64,000 nt of DNA from Acidobacteriota bacterium. Lineage in GTDB: Bacteria > Acidobacteriota > Blastocatellia > UBA7656. The stretch lies in contig JBFMDH010000008.1 of the NCBI GenBank assembly GCA_040754075.1, positions 1 to 64,000 on the forward strand, in the 5' to 3' direction. Shown piece by piece: positions 34,529 through 44,394 of this stretch. The stretch's first letter is position 1, and each line of letters begins with the position of its first letter. A program made the position numbers and the translations under genes. The notes under the pieces were generated by a model. The model did not search any database, was not told the DNA's origin, and was given only the letters and a program-made list of their open reading frames with translations.

Positions 34529-35749
34529 CTAAGCAGCAAGCGAACGTTTCTGCACGCCTTCGCACACTTGACCGAATGCCGCTGCCACGCGCTGCCAGCC
34601 GAATCGCTCGCAGACAATATTTCTGGCTTGTGTGCCGAGGCGTTCAGCTAACGCTGCATCTTTTAAAACCGTCACCACCGATTCAGCGAATTTCTGCGGT
34701 TCATCGGCGATGATAATTTCTTCGCGGTTGCGAACCGCCAAGCCTTCCGCGCCGATGGTCGTTGAGATGACCGGTTTTGCCATCGCCATCGCTTCATAAA
34801 TTTTCAAACGTGTTCCGCCGCCCACGCGAATCGGCACCACATAAGCCGCCGCGTTGTTAATATACGGGCGCACATCATCAACCCGACCCGTGACTGTGAC
34901 TTGCGAGTTAGTCTCGGCAATAGTTTTTAATCGCTTCGTCGGATTGCGCCCGACAACCGTTAAATGCACGTCGGGAATTTGTGCAGATATTTGCGGCAGA
35001 ATATCGTTTACGAAATAGATAATGGCATCTTCGTTGGGCATCCAATCCATTGAACCGGTAAACACCAGTTCGTTGGCTTGCGGTTTTGCATCAAGCGGAT
35101 TGAAATAGTCTGTATCGACGCCGGTTGGAATATCAAAAACTCGTTCAATGCCAAACTCTTTACGCATTAAATCGCGGTCAACATCGGAAACCGCAACCAC
35201 GGCGTCGAATTGTTGACAGACCTGCTTTTCGTAACCGCGCATTTTGCGCCACTGATTGAAAAAGAAAGCCTTCTTGATTTTATTATTGGCGTTTTGATAA
35301 TGCCGCGCCCAGATGACCGCTTCGACGTTGTGTTGAAACAGCACCGTCGGCACCTGAATTGATTCAGGCATATTGATGCTTGGGGTGAGGAAATCACAAA
35401 CCACAACATCGAAATGATGGCGGTTTAATTCTTCTTCGACGACCTGGCGCATCAACTCTGAACGGTATTTTTGAATCGCATATGGTAAAGGCGAACCGAG
35501 ATTCAATCCGAGTTCATAATAAAATGCCGGACTGAATTTCGGTTTCGCCGCGTGCGGAATGGCAGCAAGTCTGTGGCAATACTCACCTGCCAAATCAAAT
35601 GCTTCGGGTGAATCGCTGACCGGGTCGCAAAGCGTCACATAGGTAATGAAATGCTGTCGCCTGAGATGTTTGAGCATTTGATAGGTGCGAATCTTTCCCC
35701 CTTTATCCACCGGGTGAAGCAATTCGGTTTTTAGCCATAATATTTTCAT
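34529..35749 (-). CDS. Glycosyltransferase family 4 (XrtA/EPS-associated type)
   Basis: This 406-residue GT-B enzyme starts with ILWLKTELLHPVDKGGKIRT, the pattern of the TIGR03087-like sugar transferases found with XrtA-linked EPS genes. The acceptor domain has VVCDFLTPS; the donor domain has VFTGSMDWMPNEDAI, VTVTGRVDDVRPYI and GGGTRLKIYEAMAMAKPVIS with the conserved Glu. It would transfer a sugar from a nucleotide donor to the lipid-linked intermediate. AGGACGG precedes the ATG. Confidence 0.85.
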   Translation of the reverse strand: MKILWLKTELLHPVDKGGKIRTYQMLKHLRRQHFITYVTLCDPVSDSPEAFDLAGEYCHRLAAIPHAAKPKFSPAFYYELGLNLGSPLPYAIQKYRSELMRQVVEEELNRHHFDVVVCDFLTPSINMPESIQVPTVLFQHNVEAVIWARHYQNANNKIKKAFFFNQWRKMRGYEKQVCQQFDAVVAVSDVDRDLMRKEFGIERVFDIPTGVDTDYFNPLDAKPQANELVFTGSMDWMPNEDAIIYFVNDILPQISAQIPDVHLTVVGRNPTKRLKTIAETNSQVTVTGRVDDVRPYINNAAAYVVPIRVGGGTRLKIYEAMAMAKPVISTTIGAEGLAVRNREEIIIADEPQKFAESVVTVLKDAALAERLGTQARNIVCERFGWQRVAAAFGQVCEGVQKRSLAA

Positions 35750-35798
35750 GCCGTCCTGCTCCCGTTTGAATCATTCATCAAAACGCAATTTTCGCTGT

Positions 35799-36491
35799 TT
35801 ATTTCCCGCCAGGTTTTCTGTCCGAATAGGCGACAACACAGTGGAGTTTGCCAACCCGGGAGATTTTGAAGTCAACAAATCCCGCTGCTTTTAATAAACC
35901 CCCAATCGTCGATTTTGTGTAAAAGAACACCGGGCAATCGCGCATCGCCAGCCGCGCTTTACGAATCGGCGCGCGCCACGTCCATCGTCTCGGAAATGAC
36001 AAAATGGCGCGGTCTGTGGTCAACTGACGCATTTTGATTAAGACCGGAAGCGGGTCGCTGATGTAATCGAAAAGTCCTATACCAATCGATACATCGAATT
36101 TGGATTCGGATTCATATTCAAGCAAATCCGAATGAATGAACTGGCAACGACTGGCGACCCCTTCGCGGCTGGCGCTTTGTCGGCAAATCGCCAGCATATT
36201 TTCAGCAATGTCGAGTCCGGTTACCGCAGCCGCGCCGCGACGGATGAAGTCGAGGCTATAGACGCCGCTGCCGCAGCCGACATCGAGAAACCTTCTTCCG
36301 CTAATCGGTTCCGCGTTTTCCATCGTGAACACAAAACGTTCATACATATCTTTGCGAAAGACGCGATCCAGATATTGCGCGAATTTCGATTTCTGATGCG
36401 AATAAATGCTGTGGAAATCGTTGACTTCACGATTCCAATAATTTCGCTGGATTATTAATTCATGGTGATGCGTAACCATCTCATTGCTCAT
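35799..36491 (-). CDS. Class I SAM-dependent methyltransferase
   Basis: The 230-residue protein has the classical SAM motif FLDVGCGSGVYSLDFIRRG, followed by VTGLDIAENMLAICRQ and FDVSIGIGLFDYISDP. A C-terminal segment with LSFPRRWTWRAPIRK is basic. The substrate is unknown; in this context a sugar, or a quinone-like lipid carrier, is possible. The gene overlaps the preceding deacetylase stop by four bases (ATGA). Confidence 0.82.
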   Translation of the reverse strand: MSNEMVTHHHELIIQRNYWNREVNDFHSIYSHQKSKFAQYLDRVFRKDMYERFVFTMENAEPISGRRFLDVGCGSGVYSLDFIRRGAAAVTGLDIAENMLAICRQSASREGVASRCQFIHSDLLEYESESKFDVSIGIGLFDYISDPLPVLIKMRQLTTDRAILSFPRRWTWRAPIRKARLAMRDCPVFFYTKSTIGGLLKAAGFVDFKISRVGKLHCVVAYSDRKPGGK

Positions 36492-37333
36492 AGTCCTAGT
36501 ACCTCTCTGATCGTGGTGAATTTAAAATCGCTGAGCAGCGCATTAAGCCGCTTTTCGGTTTTGTGAAGATTGTGGTAGTGACGAAATTTCTTAACGAAGG
36601 GGATGCTCAACCTCGGTTGCTGGTCGTCAATTTCCCAGGGGTGCAGATAAAACACCGCGGGTCGCCCCTGTTCATTACATTTCGTCAAACAGTATTTGGT
36701 GTATGCGTAAGGAAACAATCGAAAGTAGCCGCCGCCGCTAAACGGAAAGCGTTTACCGAACATTTCCAGACAACTGAGCGGGAATTCCGAAAGCCGTTCG
36801 CTCACTTTGTGGGGGCCTAAAGGGGTTTCCGGTAGTCCATAGTCAGGATGAAAGCCCACAGGAAAAATCGACGAGTCGTAATGGAAATTGTATTTTTCGA
36901 GAATCCGAAATGCCCATTGTTTGGTCTTTTCAACGACGGTAAATGAAGGCGCGCGAAAGCCTCTCACCGGTTGTTGGACGCCGCAATCTTCGAGAGCCTG
37001 CAATGCCTGCACCAAATCATCTTCAAATTCGCGCGGCGTGACTTCGGTGAGTAACAAATGGTTGTGACCGTGAACCGCGATGTCGTGACCGCGCGCTTCG
37101 ATGTCGCGAACCAGTTCCGGCAGTCGTTCGGCAATCCATCCGAGAACGAAAAAGGTGGCGCGAGTTTGATGTTTATCAAAGAGTTTCAGAATGCGTCGGG
37201 TGCTTTCATAAACTCTGAGTTCACAGGTGTCCCAATCTTTCGGTTTAATCAGATGGCTCAGGTTATGCACACAAAACCAATCTTCCAGATCAATAGACAT
37301 TGCGTTTTTCATTGCAACACCGTTTACAGCCAT
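36488..37333 (-). CDS. Polysaccharide deacetylase (XrtA-associated type)
   Basis: The 281-residue NodB-type protein has MSIDLEDWFCVHNLSHL near its N-terminus, RATFFVLGWIAERLPELV, the metal motif GHDIAVHGHNHLLL, GFRAPSFTV and a C-terminal DUF3473-like part (FYLHPWEID). This layout is typical of the XrtA-system deacetylases (TIGR03006-like). It removes N- or O-acetyl groups from sugars of the polymer. GGAGGTGA lies 4 bases before the ATG at 37333. No signal peptide is seen, which suggests action at the cytoplasmic side. Confidence 0.88.
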   Translation of the reverse strand: MAVNGVAMKNAMSIDLEDWFCVHNLSHLIKPKDWDTCELRVYESTRRILKLFDKHQTRATFFVLGWIAERLPELVRDIEARGHDIAVHGHNHLLLTEVTPREFEDDLVQALQALEDCGVQQPVRGFRAPSFTVVEKTKQWAFRILEKYNFHYDSSIFPVGFHPDYGLPETPLGPHKVSERLSEFPLSCLEMFGKRFPFSGGGYFRLFPYAYTKYCLTKCNEQGRPAVFYLHPWEIDDQQPRLSIPFVKKFRHYHNLHKTEKRLNALLSDFKFTTIREVLGL

Positions 37334-37358
37334 TGGTCACCTCCAGAAAATTCAAACT

Positions 37359-39344
37359 TCATCTACCTATTCCCGGCGGGCTTGCGCTTTTTGCCTGGTT
37401 GAAAATTGAAACCGGCAGGTCATCGAGTTCAATGGATTGGTTCTGATATTCGCCGTCAAAAAATTGCCGTTGCCAGATTTCAAAATTGATGAGCATCCAC
37501 AAGCGTTCGTCATGCCGCTCTCCGTCAAGATGTCGGTTCACCAGCGCCTTCACATAATCTCTATTGAAAATGCCGCGCGCGATTGCCCGCTCACCGGTCA
37601 CATATTCATCCAGGATATGGGTGAACGAATGGCGTAACCAACTTCCAACAGGAACCGGAAAGCCCATTTTCCTGCGACTCAAAATCGCTTTGGGTAAACG
37701 CCCACGCATCGCTTCGCGCAAAATGTATTTTGTGGTGCGCCCACGCAGTTTCATATTGACCGGCAGCCGCGCCGCAAATTCGACAAGTTTGTGGTCGAGG
37801 AAGGGAACCCGACTTTCGATGGATGCCGCCATACTCATCTGATCCTGCTTCATCAAGAGTTCCTGCAAGTAAGTTTTCATATCGATTGCCAGCAATTTAT
37901 CGAGCAGAGTTTCGGCGTCCGAGTGTTTGCCATAATCCAGCGAATCCCGGTAAGGGTTGTATTCGGTCATTCGTTCAATCGTTTGACTGGTAAACAACGA
38001 TGATTGTTGATGGCGCGAAAACACCGAAAAATTATCGAAATAGATTTCTTCCAGGTCAGGCGCAAGACATAAAAACGTGCGTGTCAGTTTTTGTTTGACC
38101 GGCGACGTGTTGGGTAATTGTTTAATCGCTTGATGGATTTGTCGTTTGATTGATTGCGGCACGCGCTGATGATAATTGCGTCCCAGTTTCAGGTTATAAA
38201 TGGTGTTGCGGTATTTGCCGTAACCGGCCAGGAGTTCATCGCTGCCTTCGCCGGTTAAAACCACTTTGACCTGTTCCGAGGCAAGTTTCGATACGAAATA
38301 GAGCGGCAAGCTCGATGGATGAGCAATCGGCTCATCTTCCTGATAAATCAGGGTTGGCAGGGCATCGAAAAATTGTTGCGGATGGACGATGATTTCGTGA
38401 TGGTCGGTTTTAAAGGTTCGCGCAATCAAGCGCGCGTATTCGAGTTCATTGGCTTCACGTTCCGCAAAGGCGACCGAAAAAGTCTTGATCGGTTCCGTGA
38501 CCGACCGGCTCATCACTTCGACGATGGCGCTTGAATCAATGCCGCCGGAAAGAAATGCGCCAAGCGGCACATCTGCCATTAACCGCAGGCGCACCGCTTC
38601 TTCAAACAATTCGTTGAATTGAGCGAGGTAGATTTTTTCGCTCAACCGTTCAGGGGTTTTCGCAAAACTGACATTCCAGTAAGGTTCAATATCGATGCCG
38701 CCGTTTTGCCAGCTTAAAGTGTGACCGGGAAGCAAGCGTTTAATTCCGCTAAACAGCGTTTCTTCGCCCGATGGCGAACGATTGGCGGCAAAATCCGCGA
38801 GCACTGCGTAGTTTAATGCCGGACGAGTGGCACGCGCTTCGAGCAAAGCCTTGATTTCCGAAGCGAAATACAAGGTTCCATCATTTCGTAAATGATAATA
38901 GAGCGGCTTGATGCCGAGGCGGTCGCGCGCAAGCAACAGGGTTTTCCGATTGCTGTCCCAGATGGCGAAAGCAAACATGCCGCGAAGTTCTTCAACCAGG
39001 TGTCTGCCACGCTCTTCGTAGAGGTGAACGAGGGTTTCGCTATCGCTGGAAGTGGCATAGTGATGTCCGCGTTTAATCAAGCCTTTGCGCACCTCCCGGT
39101 GATTATAGATTTCTCCGTTGTAAGACAAGAAAATCGTTCTGTCTTCATTGGTCATCGGTTGTTTGCCGCCGCTGAGGTCAACGATGGACAAACGGCGATG
39201 ACCGAGTCCGATGTTGCCATCAAGATACAGTCCGGCTTCATCCGGGCCGCGATGCGTGAGGCTGTCACGCATGCGAACCAGAAGGTTTTCGTTTATTTGC
39301 CTGCCCGAATGTTCAGTCGCGACAATGCCACAAATTCCACACAT
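37359..39344 (-). CDS. asnB: Asparagine synthase-like amidotransferase (EPS-associated)
   Basis: The 661-residue protein starts MCGICG, giving the catalytic Cys2 of a class II glutamine amidotransferase after Met removal. The glutaminase domain includes LTHRGPDEAGLY and HRRLSIVDLSGG. The synthetase domain has the PP-loop FLSGGIDSSAIVEV and VVLTGEGSDELLAGYGKYR. AsnB homologues of this length are regular members of XrtA-type EPS loci, where they are thought to amidate a uronic acid or another carboxylate rather than make asparagine. That role is inferred from context. GAGG precedes the ATG. Confidence 0.88.
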   Translation of the reverse strand: MCGICGIVATEHSGRQINENLLVRMRDSLTHRGPDEAGLYLDGNIGLGHRRLSIVDLSGGKQPMTNEDRTIFLSYNGEIYNHREVRKGLIKRGHHYATSSDSETLVHLYEERGRHLVEELRGMFAFAIWDSNRKTLLLARDRLGIKPLYYHLRNDGTLYFASEIKALLEARATRPALNYAVLADFAANRSPSGEETLFSGIKRLLPGHTLSWQNGGIDIEPYWNVSFAKTPERLSEKIYLAQFNELFEEAVRLRLMADVPLGAFLSGGIDSSAIVEVMSRSVTEPIKTFSVAFAEREANELEYARLIARTFKTDHHEIIVHPQQFFDALPTLIYQEDEPIAHPSSLPLYFVSKLASEQVKVVLTGEGSDELLAGYGKYRNTIYNLKLGRNYHQRVPQSIKRQIHQAIKQLPNTSPVKQKLTRTFLCLAPDLEEIYFDNFSVFSRHQQSSLFTSQTIERMTEYNPYRDSLDYGKHSDAETLLDKLLAIDMKTYLQELLMKQDQMSMAASIESRVPFLDHKLVEFAARLPVNMKLRGRTTKYILREAMRGRLPKAILSRRKMGFPVPVGSWLRHSFTHILDEYVTGERAIARGIFNRDYVKALVNRHLDGERHDERLWMLINFEIWQRQFFDGEYQNQSIELDDLPVSIFNQAKSASPPGIGR

Positions 39345-39355
39345 AATTTAGCGCC

Positions 39356-41905
39356 TCATTTCTCGTTTACTTTTAACTGCCATTGACCTGTGTCTCTGGC
39401 AAACGTGAGGTTGTGAGGTTGGTGGTTTAAGTCAAACCAATTTCCATCAAGAGAAATCTTTTTCCACAAGCCCTTGGTTTCGAGAGTGAACCGGTTGGTT
39501 CCTTCGATGGCTATTTCAAGATGGTCGGATGCCACCTGAATGACGCAATGATTCACGACATCCGTGGAGTGCAATGAAAACTTATTGTGAACCTTTATAA
39601 CCTTGCCTTTGACAAAACAGGTGCGTACCAGACGATTGCCGACAAAGCGCGCCCATGCCATTTGGGCGATGGCGCTCAGCCCTTTGCACTCGACCAGATT
39701 AATGGCGTTTCCGGCAATTACCACATCTTGTGAATCACCCAGCGTGACGATAAAGGCTCTGGCGTCTTTTACACCGATAGATTTTTGCGCCACCTGTGCG
39801 CCTTGATGGTTGGTGGTAAAGGGCAAAATGAAATTCATGACGGTTTGTTCTCCTGTCCCGTTAAACTCGATGGTAGCGATGGGAGCCGAGTCGCGTTCAC
39901 CATAAACAGGTGACACATATCCTCGCAGGATTTCTGTGCGTAGAGGTTGTTCTGCAAACGTAAAAATTGCGAGTTGCTGATGATTTCGATGGATGACCCT
40001 GATTTGATTATCCATACTGATTGCCGCGCATTCCGGCGTGAAGTGAAAAAACAAGCTATAGTCGTGCCGGTCTTGAGCTGAAAATTCATCCTGAACCACC
40101 AGGTAGGTCGGTAATGCTGTGGCGTTGTGCTGATGCAAACAGAGAATGTTGCGCCTATGGATTACCGCATCCTGCAAACGCGCGTAACCATCGTGTGAGC
40201 CTGAAAAAAAACTGATACCTGCGTGGTGATTGAATGAATGTAATTTCGCGGTTGCGATATGATTCCAGGAAAAGATTCCCGCCGGTTGGGATTGTAATAA
40301 GCCATCAACGGTCGCGGTGTTATGCGCGGCGGTTTCGCGAAATTCATCGCGGGTTTTTATATCGCCGGTGTAGGTATAAGTTCCGGGGTCAACCAGCCAG
40401 TTCGTTCCTTGCGCGGTGAATTCAAAAGCCAGCGCGTCGGCATGCGCGTGACCGCAGTTATAAACGCCATGCGGTCCGCAATCAATCAACGCATAGGTTG
40501 AATCTTTCCACCAACCATCGCGCATCACATAATAACCACCTTCAGAAAACCCGCGCGCCGTTTCAGTGGGTCGTTCGATTTCAATCTCATCGAAATGCTC
40601 TAACCCTTCGGGGCCGAGTAACCACAGGGTTTCAATCGCCGCATCACCTGCAACATATTTCCAATCGCCGCGATTCAAAAGCGTCGCGCCGGTTGCCAGC
40701 GTATCGCGAAAATCATCTGCCGCGCGGTCGCCGAGTTTCAATAACCGACCGCCATCATCATCGCCAACGAGCGGCGTGGTACCATCGGGGCGAGTGAGCC
40801 ACATCAGATGATCAAGCGCCAAAGCGAGCTTTTCTTCGACCTCATCAGGCAGGGGCCAGTAACACGAGCGCGAAAGCGTCAACAGGTGGATGAAAAAATC
40901 GACGGTGTAGCGATGATAATAGGTTGATTGTTCAAAATAGACACCATCCGTGCGAATGTGTGCGGGCAATTGTTCGAGCAATATTTTAAGACCTATTTGT
41001 CGCCAAGGTTTGGCGCGACTTAATTCCGGCAATGCCGCACCGATATATAAAAGTCCCAATGCTTCACCGGTGAGATGGGTGTTGGGACTGAAATAATGTG
41101 AGAGATAGGATTCGATGTGGCGACCGTGGGCGACCAGAAATTTCAACAGACGGGCAACAAATCTGGCGGTCAGATGATGCGATTCGGCAAACAGATGTAA
41201 TGCCCATAACCAACTGATTGACCGAAATGCGAGTTCGAGACTGCTTGCCCAATTGATGCCGAGATTCGGCGGATTGGCATCCATCCAATGACTGGCTTGG
41301 GCGACGAATGCTTGGGCATAACGTTCATCATTGGTCAACCAGTAGGCTTGACCGAGGGTGACGAAATGCGCATGGCGATTCAATTCCCAGGTGATTTTTT
41401 TATCTCCGGCAATTTCTGGATTGAGATAATCAATCGTGCTCCAATGCGTCAGCGGTGTGCGTTTTCCCGATATGGGTTCGAGATGCCAGTCAATCGGGTC
41501 GCCGAAACTGAGGTCAGTAAAACCGAGTAAATCAAAACGCCCATTGATGGCGCGACCCGCTCGGTCAAGGATGAATAACCATTGATTGGGAAAGCGATGC
41601 AGCACAAGCGATGGAATATCGTCGCGATAGGCAAACGACGGCAAAAATACAGGGGTTTCGCGCTCGTACAGGTCAGGGGTGATTGAGGTGCGAATGCGTT
41701 CGAGAATCAATGCGCTGATGCCTTCACCGGTTCCGTGGTGATTGGGCGAATGAATTTCACGAAGCAGCGCCGCATCACTCATTTCGTTGGTGCCGATGCC
41801 AAGCAAACGCTCATTCAATTTGGCAATCTCCTGTTTGCCGCGAAGGCGAATTTCGCGGAAAGATTTGCCTTTGAGTTTTTTCAGTTGAGCAACCTTAACG
41901 TGCAT
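39356..41905 (-). CDS. Heparinase II/III-family (alginate-lyase-like) protein
   Basis: From ATG 41905 the protein is 849 residues. The N-terminal alpha/alpha-toroid of the heparinase II/III family spans about 100-400, with SSLELAFRSISWLWALHLF and a characteristic YFEQSTYYHRYTVDFFIHLL segment (catalytic Tyr/His candidates). The C-terminal beta-sandwich starts with GPHGVYNCGHAHADALAFEF and LVDPGTYTYTGD. Family members cleave uronate-containing polysaccharides by beta-elimination. In EPS loci they trim or release the polymer. No signal peptide is obvious, which leaves the site of action open. AGGAAAGG precedes the chosen start. Confidence 0.88.
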   Translation of the reverse strand: MHVKVAQLKKLKGKSFREIRLRGKQEIAKLNERLLGIGTNEMSDAALLREIHSPNHHGTGEGISALILERIRTSITPDLYERETPVFLPSFAYRDDIPSLVLHRFPNQWLFILDRAGRAINGRFDLLGFTDLSFGDPIDWHLEPISGKRTPLTHWSTIDYLNPEIAGDKKITWELNRHAHFVTLGQAYWLTNDERYAQAFVAQASHWMDANPPNLGINWASSLELAFRSISWLWALHLFAESHHLTARFVARLLKFLVAHGRHIESYLSHYFSPNTHLTGEALGLLYIGAALPELSRAKPWRQIGLKILLEQLPAHIRTDGVYFEQSTYYHRYTVDFFIHLLTLSRSCYWPLPDEVEEKLALALDHLMWLTRPDGTTPLVGDDDGGRLLKLGDRAADDFRDTLATGATLLNRGDWKYVAGDAAIETLWLLGPEGLEHFDEIEIERPTETARGFSEGGYYVMRDGWWKDSTYALIDCGPHGVYNCGHAHADALAFEFTAQGTNWLVDPGTYTYTGDIKTRDEFRETAAHNTATVDGLLQSQPAGIFSWNHIATAKLHSFNHHAGISFFSGSHDGYARLQDAVIHRRNILCLHQHNATALPTYLVVQDEFSAQDRHDYSLFFHFTPECAAISMDNQIRVIHRNHQQLAIFTFAEQPLRTEILRGYVSPVYGERDSAPIATIEFNGTGEQTVMNFILPFTTNHQGAQVAQKSIGVKDARAFIVTLGDSQDVVIAGNAINLVECKGLSAIAQMAWARFVGNRLVRTCFVKGKVIKVHNKFSLHSTDVVNHCVIQVASDHLEIAIEGTNRFTLETKGLWKKISLDGNWFDLNHQPHNLTFARDTGQWQLKVNEK

Positions 41906-41926
41906 GTCGAGTAGCACCTTTCCTGA

Positions 41927-43093
41927 TTAATCGGAACCTCCGGTTTGCGCGACTATCGCGGGTTCGTTTTCGGCTGGTTGTCGTGTAACTGTCGAAGTCG
42001 GCGAATGCTCACAGGCTAGCTGTTCATAAAGCGCAATCCATCGCTCGCCGACCGTATTCCAGGTAAACGCCTGGCAATCCTTTAGCGCCTGCTTGATGAG
42101 ACGGTCTGCGAGTCGAGGATTTCGATAGACGGCAAGAATGGCTTCAGCCAGTGCCCGCTCATCGCCGCTTGCGACCAGCAATCCATTCTGGCGATTTTTC
42201 ACCATCAACGGGATGCCCCCGGCGTTGGTCGTAACCACTGCAAGTCCGCAGGCGAAGGCTTCAAGAATCGATAGCGGCATGTTGTCAACTACCGAGGCAT
42301 TCAAATAGATGTCGGCGCGGTGATACAGTTCAGCCATCTCTTGAGGCGATACTGCCCCGACGAATTCAAGGTTTTTCAATTGCAATTTTTGAGCTAATTC
42401 GTGGAGCTGTTTTCGCTGGCTGCCATCGCCTGCGATGATGAGTTGCATTTCAGGAATCTGTTGTTGAACCAATGCAAAAGCCCGCAAAGCGCACCCGACG
42501 TTGTAATGGGTTTCAAAGTTGCGATTGGTGAAAATGATGGGGCGAAGCGGGCGATGTTGATGAAAACGAAATTGACCAAGGTCAACGGTATTGGGAATGG
42601 CTTCGGATGCAATGCCGAATTTTGCTAACACCCCAACCAGATAAGCCGATGGCACGATGATTTTATGCGCCAGTTTAAAAATCGGCATCGCCGTTTTCGC
42701 CCAGTTTTTAAGATGGCGTTCGGCTTCGCCGCTGTGATAATTCAAAATCACCGGTTTGCCAAATAGTCTGCCAACCATTACCGCAGGCGCAGGCGCAAGA
42801 AGGAACGAAAAATTGGAAGCCGAAAAGACATGCAGGACATCGAACTTGGGTATTCTGATAAGCAGCGAGAACAGGTAATAAGTGAACGTCACCAGCGTGC
42901 GAAGGTACTTGATGCGCTGCATCCAGCGAAGCCATTTCGGCAATCGCGGATTAATCGGAATCAATTCGGCATGGATGCGCTTGCTTTGTCTAAGCCCGTC
43001 GAGCAGACGACAGGCGGCAACCGCTTGCCCGCCGAGAATATCAAGCGATGCCACGACCACCCCGACACGAATACTTTTTTTGTCCGTCTTCAT
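41927..43093 (-). CDS. Glycosyltransferase family 4
   Basis: The 388-residue GT-B protein has an N-terminal VGVVVASLDILGGQAVAACR, a VMVGRLFGKPVILNYHSGEAE segment and the donor-site region with YLNASVVDNMPLSILEAFACGL including the conserved Glu of the EX7E motif. It should add a sugar to the repeat unit. The start codon overlaps the stop of the preceding glycosyltransferase (TAATG), so translation is coupled. Confidence 0.87.
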   Translation of the reverse strand: MKTDKKSIRVGVVVASLDILGGQAVAACRLLDGLRQSKRIHAELIPINPRLPKWLRWMQRIKYLRTLVTFTYYLFSLLIRIPKFDVLHVFSASNFSFLLAPAPAVMVGRLFGKPVILNYHSGEAERHLKNWAKTAMPIFKLAHKIIVPSAYLVGVLAKFGIASEAIPNTVDLGQFRFHQHRPLRPIIFTNRNFETHYNVGCALRAFALVQQQIPEMQLIIAGDGSQRKQLHELAQKLQLKNLEFVGAVSPQEMAELYHRADIYLNASVVDNMPLSILEAFACGLAVVTTNAGGIPLMVKNRQNGLLVASGDERALAEAILAVYRNPRLADRLIKQALKDCQAFTWNTVGERWIALYEQLACEHSPTSTVTRQPAENEPAIVAQTGGSD

Positions 43094-44373
43094 TATTGCG
43101 CTTTCGGTTTTCCGGCTGTCAGGAGTTCTTCGTAAAGGTGTTCAACGGCTTCAACCATGCGACTGATGCTGAATTGTGAAGTAACAAATTCGCGCCCATT
43201 TTCGGCAATCCGTTTGCTCAGGGTTTCGTTACTCAAAATAAATCGCAGGCGCTCAACCAACGAATTGACATCTGCCGGGGGAACCAGAAAACCGGTCTCT
43301 CCATCGCGAATCAATTCTCTGGTGCCGCCAACTGCGGTTGCGACCATCGGCACGCCTGCGCTCATCGCTTCCATTACGGTGTTCGGCAATCCTTCGCTGA
43401 GTGAGGTGAGAACCGCAACATCGAATGCCGAAACCAGATGTCTGGCATCGCTTCGATTGCCAAGCAGATGAAGGCGATTTTGAATACCGAGGTTTTCGGC
43501 TTGTTGGGCTAACTGGTTTTTCAGTTCGCCATCACCGACCAGAACGAAATGAGCCTGTTCGGCATTTGCCGCAACCTGTGCTGCCGCTTCCAGAAAATAC
43601 TTGTGACCTTTAACCGGATAAAGCCTAGCCACCATGCCAAAAATTTTGCTTTGAGGATGGATGCCGAGTTCGCGACACAGCGCCTTGTGAGCTTGTTGAC
43701 GTGCCAATTCGTTGTTCAACTGTTCGGCGTGTGAAGGGGTTTGATTTTTCCGATTGCTATTCGATGGCGTTGCCAGTTCGCAAAGCCCGTTGCGAATCAC
43801 GATGATTTTGCTTTCGCAGGCTTGGTTGCGTTCAATAATCGAATCCCGAATTGCCTGTGAATTGACCACGATACGATTGGCAAACCGGTGAATGATTCGC
43901 GTTCCCCATTCATGAACTCGCCGGTCAGAAAGTTTCAGATGCCGCTGGCTGGCAATCACCGTGATGTTGGAAAGTCTTCCGGCAACCGTTCCAAAAAGCG
44001 AATCGTAGAAGCCGTGCGTGTGGATGATGTCGATTGCTTCTTTTTGAATGAGTGCGCGCAAACGTCGCAGTTGGTTGAAGGCATTGCGATTATAAAAGCT
44101 GTTGATGCGAAATTCGGAAATCTCGGAAAAAAGCGGGGCGATTTCCTGATAAAACGCCCCCTCTTTGCGAATCGCCGCCAATCGAACATCGAAGCGATTG
44201 CGATTGATGCGCTTCAACAGTTCGACGAATTGGCGTTCCGTGCCACCCGCCTCAAAACTGTTCACGAGATGAAGCACACGAGGTTTTCGTGTAGTTTCGC
44301 AAGTTTTTTCTTGTGTCCGGTAACTGGCATTTTGCATCGAACGGTCTCCGGTTTCTCCGAGTAAAGTGCCCAT
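43093..44373 (-). CDS. Glycosyltransferase family 4
   Basis: The 426-residue GT-B protein has the motif LHLVNSFEAGGTERQFVELL near residue 35, a pattern seen in XrtA-linked glycosyltransferases (TIGR03088-like). The donor-binding part has FGMVARLYPVKGHKYFLEAA, LHLLGNRSDA and SLSEGLPNTVMEAMSAGVP. It transfers a sugar onto the lipid-linked chain. AAGGA precedes the ATG. The N-terminal 30 residues are polar and probably disordered. Confidence 0.87.
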   Translation of the reverse strand: MGTLLGETGDRSMQNASYRTQEKTCETTRKPRVLHLVNSFEAGGTERQFVELLKRINRNRFDVRLAAIRKEGAFYQEIAPLFSEISEFRINSFYNRNAFNQLRRLRALIQKEAIDIIHTHGFYDSLFGTVAGRLSNITVIASQRHLKLSDRRVHEWGTRIIHRFANRIVVNSQAIRDSIIERNQACESKIIVIRNGLCELATPSNSNRKNQTPSHAEQLNNELARQQAHKALCRELGIHPQSKIFGMVARLYPVKGHKYFLEAAAQVAANAEQAHFVLVGDGELKNQLAQQAENLGIQNRLHLLGNRSDARHLVSAFDVAVLTSLSEGLPNTVMEAMSAGVPMVATAVGGTRELIRDGETGFLVPPADVNSLVERLRFILSNETLSKRIAENGREFVTSQFSISRMVEAVEHLYEELLTAGKPKAQ

Positions 44374-44394
44374 ATATGAATCCTTGCTTACTTC

